Below the pieces are notes generated by a model that saw only the letters and a list, made by a program, of their open reading frames with translations, was not told where the DNA came from and made no database searches. From positions 20,908,708-20,972,707 of the forward strand of contig OY829329.1 of the NCBI GenBank assembly GCA_963691655.1: a stretch of 64,000 bases of DNA. The letters are read 5' to 3'. Made by a program: the position numbers and the translations under genes. Below, piece by piece: positions 1 through 10,320 of the stretch (position 1 is the stretch's first letter; the number at the start of each line of letters is the position of its first letter). Source of the DNA: Toxonevra muliebris. Its lineage: Eukaryota; Arthropoda; Insecta; Diptera; Pallopteridae.

Positions 1-545
1 TTCTGCTATTTAATATTTGATTAATGGTTCTTGATCTCTGGTATTTAATCTTTGATTCATGGTTCTTTATCTCTGGTATTTCATCTTTGATTCATTTGGT
101 ATTTGGTCTTTAATATGTAATATTTGATTTCTTATTTTTGGTATTTAATTTTCGAATAATGATTTCTTGTATTTAATCTTTGATTCATGGTTCTTGATCT
201 CTGGTATTTGGTCTTTGATATTTAGAATTTGATTTCTTATTTTGGGTCTTTCATTTCTGGTATTTAATCTTTGATTCATGGTTCTTGATTTCTGGTATTT
301 GGTCTCTGATATTTAGAATTTGATTTCTTATTTTTTGTCTTTGATTTCTGGTATTTAATCTTTGATTCATGGTTTTTGATCTTTGGTACTTAATCTGTGA
401 TTCATGGTTCTTGATCTCTGGTATTTGGTCTTTAATATCTAGAATTTGTTTTCTGATTTTTGGTCTTTCATATCTGGTATCTAATCTTTGATCTCAGATT
501 TTTAGTCTTTGATTTTTCATATTTAATCTTTGATTTAAGGTTCAA
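1..545. repeat. TTTGATT/TGGTATTT tandem array, about 91-bp higher-order unit
   Basis: The window opens inside a T-rich array built from short words such as TTTGATTCATGG, TTCTTGATCTCTGG and TATTTGGTC. The phrase ATTCATGGTTCTTGAT followed by CTGGTATTTGGTCT recurs near 183, 273 and 402, which gives a loose higher-order unit of about 91 bp with a shorter variant in between. No open frame or transposon end is visible. The left boundary lies outside the window. Confidence 0.8.
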
Positions 546-812
546 GGTGGTCCTTTGTAATAGGGTAAAAGAGCGATTTATCTTGAAAAGGAAAGAAAAG
601 AACCATAAGAGATGAAAACAATGGGTTAACATTTTCCAAAATTAAATTCTACTTAAGACTTTACTATTAAGTACTGAACACTTACATATGTAAAAATAAC
701 CAAGATACCTTATGTTTTATTATGCCATCATGTTCAGAAATGTTCAAACTTTAGGATCGCGTAAAAAAAATATTTCACGTTAATGCTCAAAATAGAATTA
801 ACCAAAGTACTC
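546..812. other. AT-rich flank left of the BEL element
   Basis: Unremarkable AT-rich DNA with no open frame, repeat or RNA gene that I can recognise. Its last five bases, TACTC (808-812), are the left copy of the target-site duplication of the retrotransposon that follows. Confidence 0.6.
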
Positions 813-1199
813 TGTCGGGAGCAATAGTTCCTGAACTATAATTGTCGCATTTAGTTTTGTCATCCCTAACACATTATATTATCTCTTTCTACTAATTTTA
901 ATAACTGCATTAGCTAGCATAGTTGTGCAAGCGGGACTTCTTTTAAAAGCTCTCTCTCTTATTTTTTATATATAAACATATATTGCTAGTTCGATTAGCT
1001 GTTCGATTTTTTTGTAAGCTAAACTGTACTTTCATCCAAAATGAATTGTTAATCATTATTGAATTTTCGTGAAGAAAAGACTCTTCAAATAAAGCGTATA
1101 AACTTGTATCGCTACATTTAGTCGTTTTCTTTCATAGTTAATTTTGTCATCATTTTGCTAAAATTTTAATAGTTATTAAAAAAGATTAATAACTCAACA
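813..1199 (+). repeat. 5' LTR of the BEL element
   Basis: A 387-bp long terminal repeat with TG...CA ends. Inside it are a TATATATAAA box at 967-976 and an AATAAA polyadenylation signal at 1088-1093, so the probable order is U3, promoter, R, U5. It matches the 3' copy except at position 997. Confidence 0.96.
967..976 (+). promoter_or_regulatory. Candidate TATA box in the 5' LTR
   Basis: TATATATAAA lies about 155 bp inside the LTR and upstream of the AATAAA at 1088. It is a plausible core promoter for the genomic RNA. The transcription start is not determined from sequence alone. The 3' LTR has the same box at 6746-6755. Confidence 0.5.
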
Positions 1200-1201
1200 T
1201 T

Positions 1202-1219
1202 TGGTGACCCCGACGTGAT
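1202..1219 (+). other. Primer-binding site complementary to tRNA-Trp
   Basis: Two bases after the LTR comes TGGTGACCCCGACGTGAT. This is complementary to the last 18 bases of animal tRNA-Trp including its CCA end, and it is the same 18-mer used as primer site by avian retroviruses. It should prime minus-strand DNA synthesis here. The identification rests on my knowledge of the tRNA sequence, not on a database search. Confidence 0.85.
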
Positions 1220-1325
1220 TTCGTTGGGAAGGGAAATAAATCGAATTTCACGCCATTTCGATCCCAGCATTATCACGTTTTTTTTTTTGGTTTTTGTTCA
1301 TCGTGTACAGTAGGTACATAATAAA

Positions 1326-1589
1326 ATGGCGCCCACAAAAAAGTCGGACGAAGTTGAGCTAAAAAAGAAGAAGCGCGACTCTATCCTTCAACAAATAATT
1401 TCAATTAATGGTTCTTTGACCATTGAAATGTTACGTGATCTCGACGAAGCTGCTGTGGAGGTTAGGCTTGACCAGGTAGAACGTTTGGAGAAAAGGTTTG
1501 ATGTTGCTCAATCGCAGAGGACGAAGATGACGCCGAAGAGATGCTTACAAGTTTTTCAACGCATTACATCGAAGCGAAAACTAAGCTAA
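1326..1589 (+). CDS. gag: N-terminal Gag segment of BEL (frame-broken)
   Basis: The first ATG of the element opens 87 codons. The opening residues are lysine-rich (MAPTKKSDEVELKKKKR). An amphipathic stretch rich in Leu, Glu and Arg follows (about residues 25-62), as usual for the coiled-coil start of BEL Gag proteins. After residue 62 or so the reading makes poor sense, while the next frame is already open from 1502 and encodes an acidic run leading directly into the main polyprotein. The two frames overlap at 1502-1589 and differ by -1. A one-base deletion or assembly error is the simplest explanation. No canonical X XXY YYZ slippery heptamer is visible in the overlap, and this is not the usual Gag/Pol boundary, so programmed frameshifting is less likely. 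Confidence 0.8.
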   Translation: MAPTKKSDEVELKKKKRDSILQQIISINGSLTIEMLRDLDEAAVEVRLDQVERLEKRFDVAQSQRTKMTPKRCLQVFQRITSKRKLS

Positions 1590-4500
1590 CGCGCCAATTA
1601 TACACGTGGCGCAGTTCAGAAGCGCATCGTTCGACTATGCGACTAACTTCCGAAGAGCGTCCATCGGTCATATTCGCTTCTCCGAAGCAACGACTACCGG
1701 TGCTGCAGATTCCAAAATTCAGCGGTAATTACACGGATTGGCCAGATTTCTTTTCTATGTTTAAGACCGTGGTTCACCATGATGCTGACCTAACCAGGAT
1801 TGAGAAATTTCAACATCTTCGTTCTAACCTATGTGACGCTGCATTAGATACCATACGCTCTCTGGAAATTTCTGAGCAAAATTACGATAAAGCGATAGAG
1901 TTATTAAAAAATCGATTTGATAACAAACGCCTTAACTTTCAGGCTCATGTTAGAGACATTTTTCAGTTGAGCAGCGTTGAAGGAGATTCAGTGGGAAAAC
2001 TCCGCGAACTGAGCGATAAGATAAATGCACATCTGCGCGCTTTGCAAACGATGGGAACAAAAGATCAGATTGCTGATTGCGTGTTGATTCATCTGGTGTG
2101 TCAAAAACTTGACGTTGCGTCGCGCACTAAATGGGAGGAAGAAACATCTATAAACGAAATACCTGCTTGGAGCAAAATGTCATCATTTTTAGAGCAACGC
2201 TGCCAACGACTCGAGAATGTGGAAAACGCTCTGGTAACCAAAGCACCGAGCAAGCAGGTGAGCAAGAAATCGATTTTTAATCACAATCGCAAAGTGTTTG
2301 TCGCATCCTCCACAAGTAGGTGCTCGGTGTGCAATTCAAACCAGCACGCAGTGTTCCATTGCGATAAATTCATAAACCTTTCGCCACTTATGCGATATAA
2401 AGAGGCAAAAAAACTCCAACTTTGCCTGAACTGTTTACGAAGCGGCCATTCATGTAAAATGTGCAAATCCAGCTGTTGCAAATATTGCTCATCGAAGCAC
2501 CACACTCTTCTTCATCAAGACTCCCTGCTAGCAGGGCCATTTTCACAAATGCATAATTCATCTCACTCTTCAGCACCCGCTGCAAATGAAGTTATCTCAC
2601 GGCCGTCGTTGGTCAATGTTGCAGAAGCTATTTCGACTTCTTCGTTACAGTCCTCTTCAGCAGCAGCATCGCTCGTCAGTTCAAAGCCTGAGACTATTGA
2701 GTCTCAGAGAGATTTCGTTCTCCTGGCAACTGCGGTAATTTTTATTAAAAATCGCACTGGGTCTCTCATTCCGTGCAGGGCGCTACTCGATTCTGCATCA
2801 CAGCTTAATTTCGTTACTAATCGCTTAGTTAATCAACTTCAATTAAAGAAAATCAAATCGACAATATCAATTTCCGGTATAGGCCAAACTGATTTTGTTG
2901 CTGATCATATGGTTGATCTAGAGCTGCATTCACGCATCGGACAATACAGCGTTTCTGTATCGGCTGTCGTCACCCCCACCATAACAGATACCCAACCTTG
3001 TCGCTCTTTAAAAAATGTTAAGTGGAACATTCCTTCAAACATACGCTTAGCAGACCCTCTCTTCTTCGAACCGCAACGAGTCGACGTTCTCATTGGAGCT
3101 AATTTGTTTTTCGATCTACTATGCGTTGGTCAGATACGATTAAGCGAAGAGCTGCCACTGTTGCAAAAAACTAAATTGGGATGGGTTGTATCTGGTGGGG
3201 GCACAGAAAAACTCCTTAAACCGTCTTGTTTATCAGCTATTGATGTTTCTGTCGAGAATGAGGTTGATGCTCGAATAGACAATTTAATTAAACGTTTTTG
3301 GGAAGTAGAAAACTGCAGCGATTCGGCACCAAAGGCAACCGTAGAGGAGATCAAATGTGAAAACCATTTTCTCGAGAATTATCAACGTTTGTATTCTGGA
3401 GCATACTCAGTTCGATTACCCATTAAACTATCCGCAAATCAATTAGGGGATTCGTATCAGCAAGCTCTTAGTCGTTTCAAAAATTTGGAGCGAAAACTGC
3501 AGCGTAATCCTGAGCTCAAGCAACAATATTCGTCGTTTATCAAAGAGTATCGTGACCTCAATCATATGTCACTTATTAGCACTATGCCAAAACAAATTTC
3601 TATTAATTTCTTGCCTCACCACTGTGTTCTAAAGGCCGATAGCACAACAACAAAGCTGCGTGTAGTATTTGACGGTTCTGCACCAACCACTAGCGGTTAT
3701 TCACTAAACGAAATATTAATGGCAGGTCCCACTATTCAACGCAGTCTTTTCGATACTCTCTTTCAATTTCGCTCCTTCAAAATCGCTCTTACTAGCGACA
3801 TATGCAAAATGTACCGCTGCATTAGGATGTCATATCCAGACGATTTCCTCCAATGCATCTTATGGAGGGACCACCCCAATGAAGAAATTAGTATTTTTAA
3901 GCTCGATACCGTTACTTACGGCACAAAGCCTGCGTCTTTTCTCGCTATTCGGGCAATGCAGCAGTTGGCTGTTGATGAAGGTCATGCCTATCCCATTGGT
4001 TCAAAAATCATTTGCAGAGATTTTTACGTAGACGACATGATTTCCGGCGCAAACTCTGTAGAAGAAGCTCGCACAATTCTTAATCAAACTAGGTCGTTGT
4101 TATCAAAAGGAAATTTCGAATTGAAAAAGTGGTGCTCGAACGATAGTCGTGTCCTAGTTGATGTTGCAGAAGCAGATAGAGAAAAATTCCTTAAATTTCA
4201 CGATGGTACTGACGTTACGAAAACTCTTGGGTTGATCTGGGAACCAAACTCCGACATTTTTATATTTTCATTTTCGCCATTTGTGACACAACCAAAAATA
4301 ACAAAACGCACAGTTTTATCAACCATCGCTAGACTTTACGATCCACTAGGCTTAATTGGGCCTGTTGTGGCCAAAGCTAAGATTTTTTTACAACATCTAT
4401 GGAAGCAAAAATTACATTGGGACGAAAGTCTGCCGCAGGCGCTACAGTCAGAATGGGTTGAAATATGCAATGAGTATGAGCTAGTGGATCGCTTCAGCTT

Positions 4501-6613
4501 CGATAGATATGTTCTGATGCCTGATGCCAGCATAGAAATACACGCTTTTTGCGACGCAAGCTTGGCTGCGTACGGCGTGTGCGTATACATACGCGCTGAG
4601 AAAAACGGAGTGGTACGCACAAATCTTATTTGCTCAAAATCGCGCGTTTCACCTCTAAAGACAATCACTGTGCCGAAGCTAGAGCTTTCCGCTGCTCTCT
4701 TATTAGCCGATTTACTAGCTTGTGTTTCAAGGCTAAATGTTTTCCAGGGCGAATTTCACTGCTGGTCAGATTCAACAGTTGTTCTGTCATGGCTCCGCGA
4801 TGAACCATCTAATTTCAATATTTTTGTTTCTAACCGAATTAACAGCATTCAAACAATCACAAAGGACATGGCCTGGCATTATGTACCTTCTGAATTAAAT
4901 CCAGCGGATATCCTTTCAAGAGGAGCCAGTCCTAAGCAACTATTGAATATGACGCTATGGAAGCATGGACCAGCCTTTCTTTGCAGTGATCGTAGTGAGT
5001 GGCCTGCATCCCCTATATTGTCACAAGATTTGCCAGAGAGGCGCAAACGAGCATTCGTCCTAGTAGCCACAATGGACTTCACTGCAAGCTGCAAGTTTCT
5101 CAATTCATTCGAGAGAATGCGGAGAGTTTACGCCTACGTTTATCGCTTTTCAAGGCCTGTTGGTACTAAATGTTCTGGACCACTAACAACAAACGAAGTT
5201 CAACAGGGTACATTTCTTCTTATTCGTATGATTCAAAAGGTGCACCTACGCAAAGAATATCGCTTTTTGGAAGCCAATAAGGAGGTAGAAATTTCTTCTG
5301 ATATTCGATCCCTGAACCCTTTTATAGACGTAAATGGATTGATTCGAGTTGGCGGCAGATTGCAGAATTCGTTGCTGGAATTTAAATCTAAGCACCCAAT
5401 TATTTTGCCCAAGCGACACCCTGTAACTGATTCAATTATCGATAACTTCCACCATCAAATGCTCCACGCAGGGCCCCAGTCGTTGCTAGCTTCGATCAGA
5501 TTACAATACTGGCCATTGGGCGGTAGGAAAGCCGTGTCACGAGTGATAGCTAAATGCGTGCGTTGCTTTCGCGCTAAACCCAGGTTAATGGGGCATATCA
5601 TGGGAAGTTTACCTTCGGCAAGGGTTCAGCCCTATAGAGCCTTTCTAACCACAGGAGTGGACTTTTGCGGACCTTTCTACCATCAATCAGAAGTGCGAAC
5701 TCGCCCTCCAATCAAATGCTACATATGTCTATTTATATGTTTTTCAACTAAGGCCGTCCATCTCGAGTTGGTCAAGGATCTGTCAACTCCTTCGTTCTTG
5801 GCAGCTCTTAGAAGATTTGTTTGTACCCGTGGAAGGCCTCAAACTATATGGTCTGATAATGCGACCAATTTTGTAGGCGCGAAAAATGAACTGAGGGAGC
5901 TGAAGCAGCTTTTCCTGAACGACGCTCACATAAAGGCTGTGCATGAGCAGTGTTTATGCGATGGTATTGACTGGAAGTTTATCCCAGCACGCTCTCCTCA
6001 TTTTGGGGGCCTTTGGGAGGCCTCAATTAAAATAATAAAATTTCATTTTTATCGTGTGGTTGGCTTGTCAACCCTAAACTTCGAAGAATTTCGTACACTA
6101 ATTTGTCAAATTTCGGCAATCATAAACTCACGTCCTTTATGTCCCATTTCAGAGAGCGCCGACGATTTGGGAGTGCTTACACCAGCGCATTTTTTAATTG
6201 GGGCGCCGTATACATCCGTTGTGGAGCCTGACGTTTCTTCCTTAAACATAGGTCGCCTTGGTAGATGGCAGCGTGTGTGCTATATGCAGCAGCAATTTTG
6301 GAGGAAATGGCATTCGGAATATTTGACTCTTCTTCAGCAACGACAAAGGTGGCACTCATCTTCACCGAATGTGTGCGCAGGTTCTATGGTGTTAATCAAA
6401 GATGAAAATCAGCCTCCACTCAAATGGCCATTGGCGAGAGTTTTGGAGACGATCTCTGGAGATGATGGTGTAGTTCGGGTCGCGGTGCTAAAAACTTCTT
6501 ATGGAATATTCAAGCGAGCTGTAACAAAATTATGTCTTTTACCAATTGAAGATGATATAGTTGAAAGCCGAAACTTCCAACGGGTGGAGGATGTCGGGAG
6601 CAATAGTTCCTGA
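1541..6613 (+). CDS. pol: BEL Gag-Pol polyprotein
   Basis: 1690 codons from the first ATG of this frame, which is open from 1502. Domains, by residue: Gag core resembling DUF1759 (about 50-225). CCHC knuckles at C261-C264-H269-C274 and C295-C298-H303-C308, with a third Cys/His cluster at 312-325. Aspartic protease with DSAS (D417). Reverse transcriptase with the first Asp at D753 and YVDD at 829-832. Pao-type connection and RNase H with D1005, E1048, D1077 and D1123. Integrase with H1305, H1309, C1339 and C1342, then D1374, D1439 and E1493. C-terminal domain resembling DUF5641 (about 1570-1670). There are no internal stops and all expected catalytic residues are present. The product would copy and integrate the element in cytoplasmic particles. 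No env follows. The stop codon lies inside the 3' LTR, so the last seven codons including the stop are LTR sequence. The first Gag residues are in a different frame (1326-1589). Confidence 0.95.
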   Translation: MLTSFSTHYIEAKTKLTRQLYTWRSSEAHRSTMRLTSEERPSVIFASPKQRLPVLQIPKFSGNYTDWPDFFSMFKTVVHHDADLTRIEKFQHLRSNLCDAALDTIRSLEISEQNYDKAIELLKNRFDNKRLNFQAHVRDIFQLSSVEGDSVGKLRELSDKINAHLRALQTMGTKDQIADCVLIHLVCQKLDVASRTKWEEETSINEIPAWSKMSSFLEQRCQRLENVENALVTKAPSKQVSKKSIFNHNRKVFVASSTSRCSVCNSNQHAVFHCDKFINLSPLMRYKEAKKLQLCLNCLRSGHSCKMCKSSCCKYCSSKHHTLLHQDSLLAGPFSQMHNSSHSSAPAANEVISRPSLVNVAEAISTSSLQSSSAAASLVSSKPETIESQRDFVLLATAVIFIKNRTGSLIPCRALLDSASQLNFVTNRLVNQLQLKKIKSTISISGIGQTDFVADHMVDLELHSRIGQYSVSVSAVVTPTITDTQPCRSLKNVKWNIPSNIRLADPLFFEPQRVDVLIGANLFFDLLCVGQIRLSEELPLLQKTKLGWVVSGGGTEKLLKPSCLSAIDVSVENEVDARIDNLIKRFWEVENCSDSAPKATVEEIKCENHFLENYQRLYSGAYSVRLPIKLSANQLGDSYQQALSRFKNLERKLQRNPELKQQYSSFIKEYRDLNHMSLISTMPKQISINFLPHHCVLKADSTTTKLRVVFDGSAPTTSGYSLNEILMAGPTIQRSLFDTLFQFRSFKIALTSDICKMYRCIRMSYPDDFLQCILWRDHPNEEISIFKLDTVTYGTKPASFLAIRAMQQLAVDEGHAYPIGSKIICRDFYVDDMISGANSVEEARTILNQTRSLLSKGNFELKKWCSNDSRVLVDVAEADREKFLKFHDGTDVTKTLGLIWEPNSDIFIFSFSPFVTQPKITKRTVLSTIARLYDPLGLIGPVVAKAKIFLQHLWKQKLHWDESLPQALQSEWVEICNEYELVDRFSFDRYVLMPDASIEIHAFCDASLAAYGVCVYIRAEKNGVVRTNLICSKSRVSPLKTITVPKLELSAALLLADLLACVSRLNVFQGEFHCWSDSTVVLSWLRDEPSNFNIFVSNRINSIQTITKDMAWHYVPSELNPADILSRGASPKQLLNMTLWKHGPAFLCSDRSEWPASPILSQDLPERRKRAFVLVATMDFTASCKFLNSFERMRRVYAYVYRFSRPVGTKCSGPLTTNEVQQGTFLLIRMIQKVHLRKEYRFLEANKEVEISSDIRSLNPFIDVNGLIRVGGRLQNSLLEFKSKHPIILPKRHPVTDSIIDNFHHQMLHAGPQSLLASIRLQYWPLGGRKAVSRVIAKCVRCFRAKPRLMGHIMGSLPSARVQPYRAFLTTGVDFCGPFYHQSEVRTRPPIKCYICLFICFSTKAVHLELVKDLSTPSFLAALRRFVCTRGRPQTIWSDNATNFVGAKNELRELKQLFLNDAHIKAVHEQCLCDGIDWKFIPARSPHFGGLWEASIKIIKFHFYRVVGLSTLNFEEFRTLICQISAIINSRPLCPISESADDLGVLTPAHFLIGAPYTSVVEPDVSSLNIGRLGRWQRVCYMQQQFWRKWHSEYLTLLQQRQRWHSSSPNVCAGSMVLIKDENQPPLKWPLARVLETISGDDGVVRVAVLKTSYGIFKRAVTKLCLLPIEDDIVESRNFQRVEDVGSNSS
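6581..6591 (+). other. Probable polypurine tract
   Basis: CGGGTGGAGGA abuts the 3' LTR (TGTCGGGA at 6592) and would prime plus-strand synthesis. It is short and interrupted by C and T. It is also coding, since the polyprotein reads straight through it into the LTR. Confidence 0.55.
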
Positions 6614-6978
6614 ACTATAATTGTCGCATTTAGTTTTGTCATCCCTAACACATTATATTATCTCTTTCTACTAATTTTAATAACTGCATTAGCTAGCATA
6701 GTTGTGCAAGCGGGACTTCTTTTAAAAGCTCTCTCTCTTATTTTTTATATATAAACATATATTGCTAGTTCGATTGGCTGTTCGATTTTTTTGTAAGCTA
6801 AACTGTACTTTCATCCAAAATGAATTGTTAATCATTATTGAATTTTCGTGAAGAAAAGACTCTTCAAATAAAGCGTATAAACTTGTATCGCTACATTTAG
6901 TCGTTTTCTTTCATAGTTAATTTTGTCATCATTTTGCTAAAATTTTAATAGTTATTAAAAAAGATTAATAACTCAACA
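6592..6978 (+). repeat. 3' LTR of the BEL element
   Basis: A 387-bp copy of the LTR, identical to 813-1199 except for G at 6776. Its first 22 bases supply the end of the polyprotein and its TGA. The AATAAA at 6867-6872 is the probable polyadenylation signal for the element's RNA. The right TACTC target copy follows at 6979-6983. Confidence 0.96.
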
Positions 6979-6983
6979 TACTC

Positions 6984-7364
6984 TAAATAAAGCACTTTCG
7001 CTATCCACTCAGCATACCCTGATCCCGAACACATTTTTCGTGTCGCATAGCGTTGATATTTTTGATTGCCGTTGATGAAATAAAACTGCAAATGGAGAGT
7101 ATAAATAGAATTGTGTCGATGCCAAGAGAATTTTTCCGTTGTCCAAAAAATCATGCGAATCCCCGTTTCGGTCGTGCCGTCCCGGTTGAATGGTCATCAA
7201 CCTGAAGAGCTTTTGTAGCCAGAACGATATTTTCTTATGTTAAAAAGCTTGCCACTAGAAGCTGCATGAAAGACTGAGATATTTGCATATTCTTTGCTAT
7301 TGAACGAGCTGATTGTGCGGACGTTATTGGTTCGCACAGTCTGACTGCGTCCAATTTTTTTTTA
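6984..7364. other. Right flank of BEL; possible transposase debris
   Basis: AT-rich DNA without an intact gene. On the minus strand of about 7150-7340, a frame broken by stops reads like a helix-turn-helix of a Tc1/mariner transposase (SIAKNMQISQSFMQ, then KALQVDD). The similarity is a weak impression and I do not name a family. Confidence 0.3.
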
Positions 7365-7640
7365 TGTGATAACATCTTTACTCGGGACTGAAGAAAAATT
7401 TATAGTGGAATGAATTGATAGAAATTAAAATCAAATGTCACATAGATTTCGTGTGAAGTTTTATTATATTTTTTACTTTAAGTCTAAAAGTATGCAACAT
7501 ATAATTTCTATATCAAAAACGGAATAGTGGAATATATATCAAAAACTATTTTTGTTTATTGTATTTGCTGTATTGCATAGTTTAATTAAATTTTCTTGTT
7601 TATTCTTTCTTATTGAAATTGTGCAAAAAGTGAAGAAAGC
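7365..7640 (-). repeat. Inverted copy of the 38810-39107 repeat
   Basis: Read on the minus strand, this segment matches 38810-39107 with scattered substitutions and small gaps. Shared words include TTTTACTTTAAG, CTAAAAGTATGCAACA, GATAACATCTTT and AAAATTTATAGTGG. The second copy lies just inside the right terminal repeat of the element at 36051-39161. Here the terminal repeat itself is missing, so this is a broken copy. No coding sequence is visible. Confidence 0.75.
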
Positions 7641-10028
7641 GCATTAACCCAGATATGCCCATTACCCTAAGTGTAGGTCACTTCAGAAATGTTTGATTTT
7701 GATTAAATGAGAATATATTCAATCAAAATAACTTTTTGAAGTTATTAATTAATTCCGATTTTTTTTATCAATAAACAATTTGGGAGCTAGAGAGTTAATT
7801 AAGCATAACCTGACGGTTATACGAGTCACTTTACCTAAGATTCTATTGCAGATTCGTGTTTACCGGCATCAAATTAGTGTATGTGCAATTTCCAGATTTT
7901 TATCTTCGATCTTCCCGTTTCCTTATATCGTTTTATTGCCCTGTATATAAATCTTCCTCCTATACCAAGTGGTTTTAGTATTTTTTTAATGTTTTTTATT
8001 ATTTTTTCTTTAAATAAATCGATAACTTCCACGGCGATTTCCAGCTTGATATAAAGAATTTTTTTTTTTGTGAACTTTTTGTGGAAAAATTCTCAGCCTT
8101 TCAAATTTTTTAAGTGCAGTGAAGTTTACTGACAGTTATTATTATTGGCCACACTGTAAATATACTTGTAGCTATATCAATAACTTAATTAAATCTGGTG
8201 GATTTTTTCTAAAAAAAAAATGCGATTTTGGTGGATTTTAAAGTCCAAGATTTGGCAACACTGCGTGCAAGTAATCGTGGTAATCTGACATAATGCCTTT
8301 GACGATGAAAATCATGGCGATTGTTTGAGAGCAACTACCATTGTTGTCGCCGTGTCGTTGTGTCGCCGTGCAGTTGTGTCGCCATGTCGTACCGGCTAAA
8401 TGGGTACTAACCTTAAGAAGTCGTAATAATAATAAAAGCAAAATTTTTCTGATTTAAAAAGTTTACCTTCAAAAAACATTTGCAAGGAAAACATTTTGAA
8501 GTCACGGCTTTAACTCCTTCATTGACTTCTAATCGATTTGAAGCGGTAACTGCAGCCAGTCAATGCCAAGTAGAAAGCAACCTCACACCAGTTTTAATTG
8601 CATTCCAATTTAGTTACTTATATATGAACTACATAAGTAGAACTTAATGTTTTGCCTAAATGTGAAATTTCATTAACCTGAAAACTTTGAATCATTTAAT
8701 AATAATAATGTTAAAACGAGGCTGACATATGACAGCGATAATGGAAATCGCATGATTATCGACAGTGTAGAGGAAAAATGCAGTAAATTATAAAATGCAA
8801 AAAATGTTAAATGTATTGAATTCAAACCGAATTTATATGTACATGAAATTTTACAAGCGGAGGTAATCAGGAAATAGATTTGTATCCCTATTGGAACCAC
8901 TAATGTTTGGAAAATCGTTAGTAGGTGTTAGTAAAATATTTTTATAAATTGAATTTACTGCCTTTTCGCTTTGAAGAGTCCGTCCATATGCAGCAGATAT
9001 CGCATTCCATACATATATATTTGTCATATATAATTACATATTAACTTCTTAAGCATAAATGATAAGTGAGACTATACATAAACACACACACATACATCAT
9101 TGCATACATATTCATATATTGTTGTTGTTGTTATTATTATTATTATTGTAGTTATTGTAGTATTAAATGCAATAATGCAATATTATCACGTTGATGTAAC
9201 AATGTCAAATGTAATGCACAATCGCACACACTCACACTCACACACACGTGTACACCTATACATAAATACTTTACATGTATAGTATGTATGTAGTTTTGTT
9301 ATAAACACATACACTCGCACACATACTTATGCGCGCATTTTGATTGTATTAAATGCCATTGAATTAATTTATTATGATTTATTCAAATATTGTTGCAATA
9401 AATTCAAATATGTCGTTTGCATTTATAAATGTGTATGTATATGTTAATGTGTATGTGTGTCTGCATGTGTTTCTGTATCTGCTTTCAATATAATCAGAAC
9501 AACAACAATAACAACAACCACGATAAATAGCAATAAACTCATTTTCATGAATTTATATCATTATTTTTTCATTAACAATAATTTTTTCTTTTTGGTTTTG
9601 TTTTTCTTTTTTTGTTTTTTTTTTTTTATTAATCTCTTTAATTGTTGAAATCATTGAAATGAAACTTATTTAAATTTTCATAAATAATGAATTTGTTAAA
9701 AAAAAAGAAAGAAAGAAAAAAAATATGGAAAATAGTGAAAATTGTTATTGTTGTTGTACTCTTATGCTTTCGTATCGACAAAGCTGCCGAGTTCACGCTG
9801 ATTTTATTGTTTTTTCTTTTTACTTAAATCATTACTTTTTTTTTCACTGTAAATGAACCGATAATTTCATACTAGTTGCTGTTTTTCATTTGTTGGATCA
9901 GTGGTGCCCTCTAGTGGAAAGTTTTGTAAGCTTTTTATAGTTCATATGCCACTAGCTGATTAAGAATTGAAGTTCTCAATCTATACGTTTCTCCCAAAAT
10001 TCTTTAAATTCAGAAGCTGCCTATATAA
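7641..10028. other. Non-coding fly DNA with microsatellites
   Basis: No credible gene. It holds short CA/TG tracts (9080-9100, 9225-9250, 9440-9470), TTG/TTA tracts (9120-9150), an ACAACA tract near 9500-9520 and homopolymer T and A runs. The small open frames here are low-complexity. A typical intron or intergenic island. Confidence 0.6.
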
Positions 10029-10320
10029 CACTGTACAACAAAATGAGCCTGAACAAAAATTTCTGACTTCTCATACAGTTTTTATGGAGGTGTTTTCGAT
10101 GCTAATCAAGAATCTGTTAACAGTCCTTTTCGGGTCAGGTCGAACTCTTGTGATATCGATGATTTTATGATTTTTCAAAAAATTCATTAGGGGGGGATAC
10201 ATGGAAAAAAAATTTTATTTTTCGATTTTTTGTATTTTCTTCACGTTTCATGAGTTTTTGCAACGTTTTCAACCAAAAAATTTTTTTTCGAAAAATAGAC
10301 CTAAATTCTAAAACAAATAA
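10029..10320 (+). mobile_element. CACTRTACAAC family, truncated copy 1
   Basis: Begins CACTGTACAACAAAAT directly after TAA (10026-10028). It shares with the other copies the subterminal words TTTTCGATGCTAATCA, TTTTCGGGTCAGGTCGAA and GATATCGATGATTTTATG, and then the AACGTTTTCAACC motif. No right end (CAGTG or TAGTG) is found, so it is a 5' fragment. It is non-coding. Related copies are at 19629, 34505 and 57885. Confidence 0.7.

Larger units (their letters stand above)
813..6978 (+). mobile_element. BEL/Pao LTR retrotransposon, nearly intact
   Basis: This is a 6166-bp element with 387-bp LTRs that begin TGTCGGGA and end CTCAACA. It is flanked by TACTC on both sides (808-812 and 6979-6983), a 5-bp target duplication. 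The LTRs differ at one position only (A at 997, G at 6776), so insertion was recent. The order is LTR, tRNA primer site, gag-pol, LTR, and no envelope frame is present. The polyprotein runs retropepsin-like protease, reverse transcriptase, RNase H, integrase and a C-terminal BEL-type domain. This order, the DUF1759/DUF1758-like N-terminal part and the YVDD reverse transcriptase are typical of the BEL/Pao superfamily. The one visible defect is a -1 frame offset inside the first quarter of gag. Confidence 0.96.
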
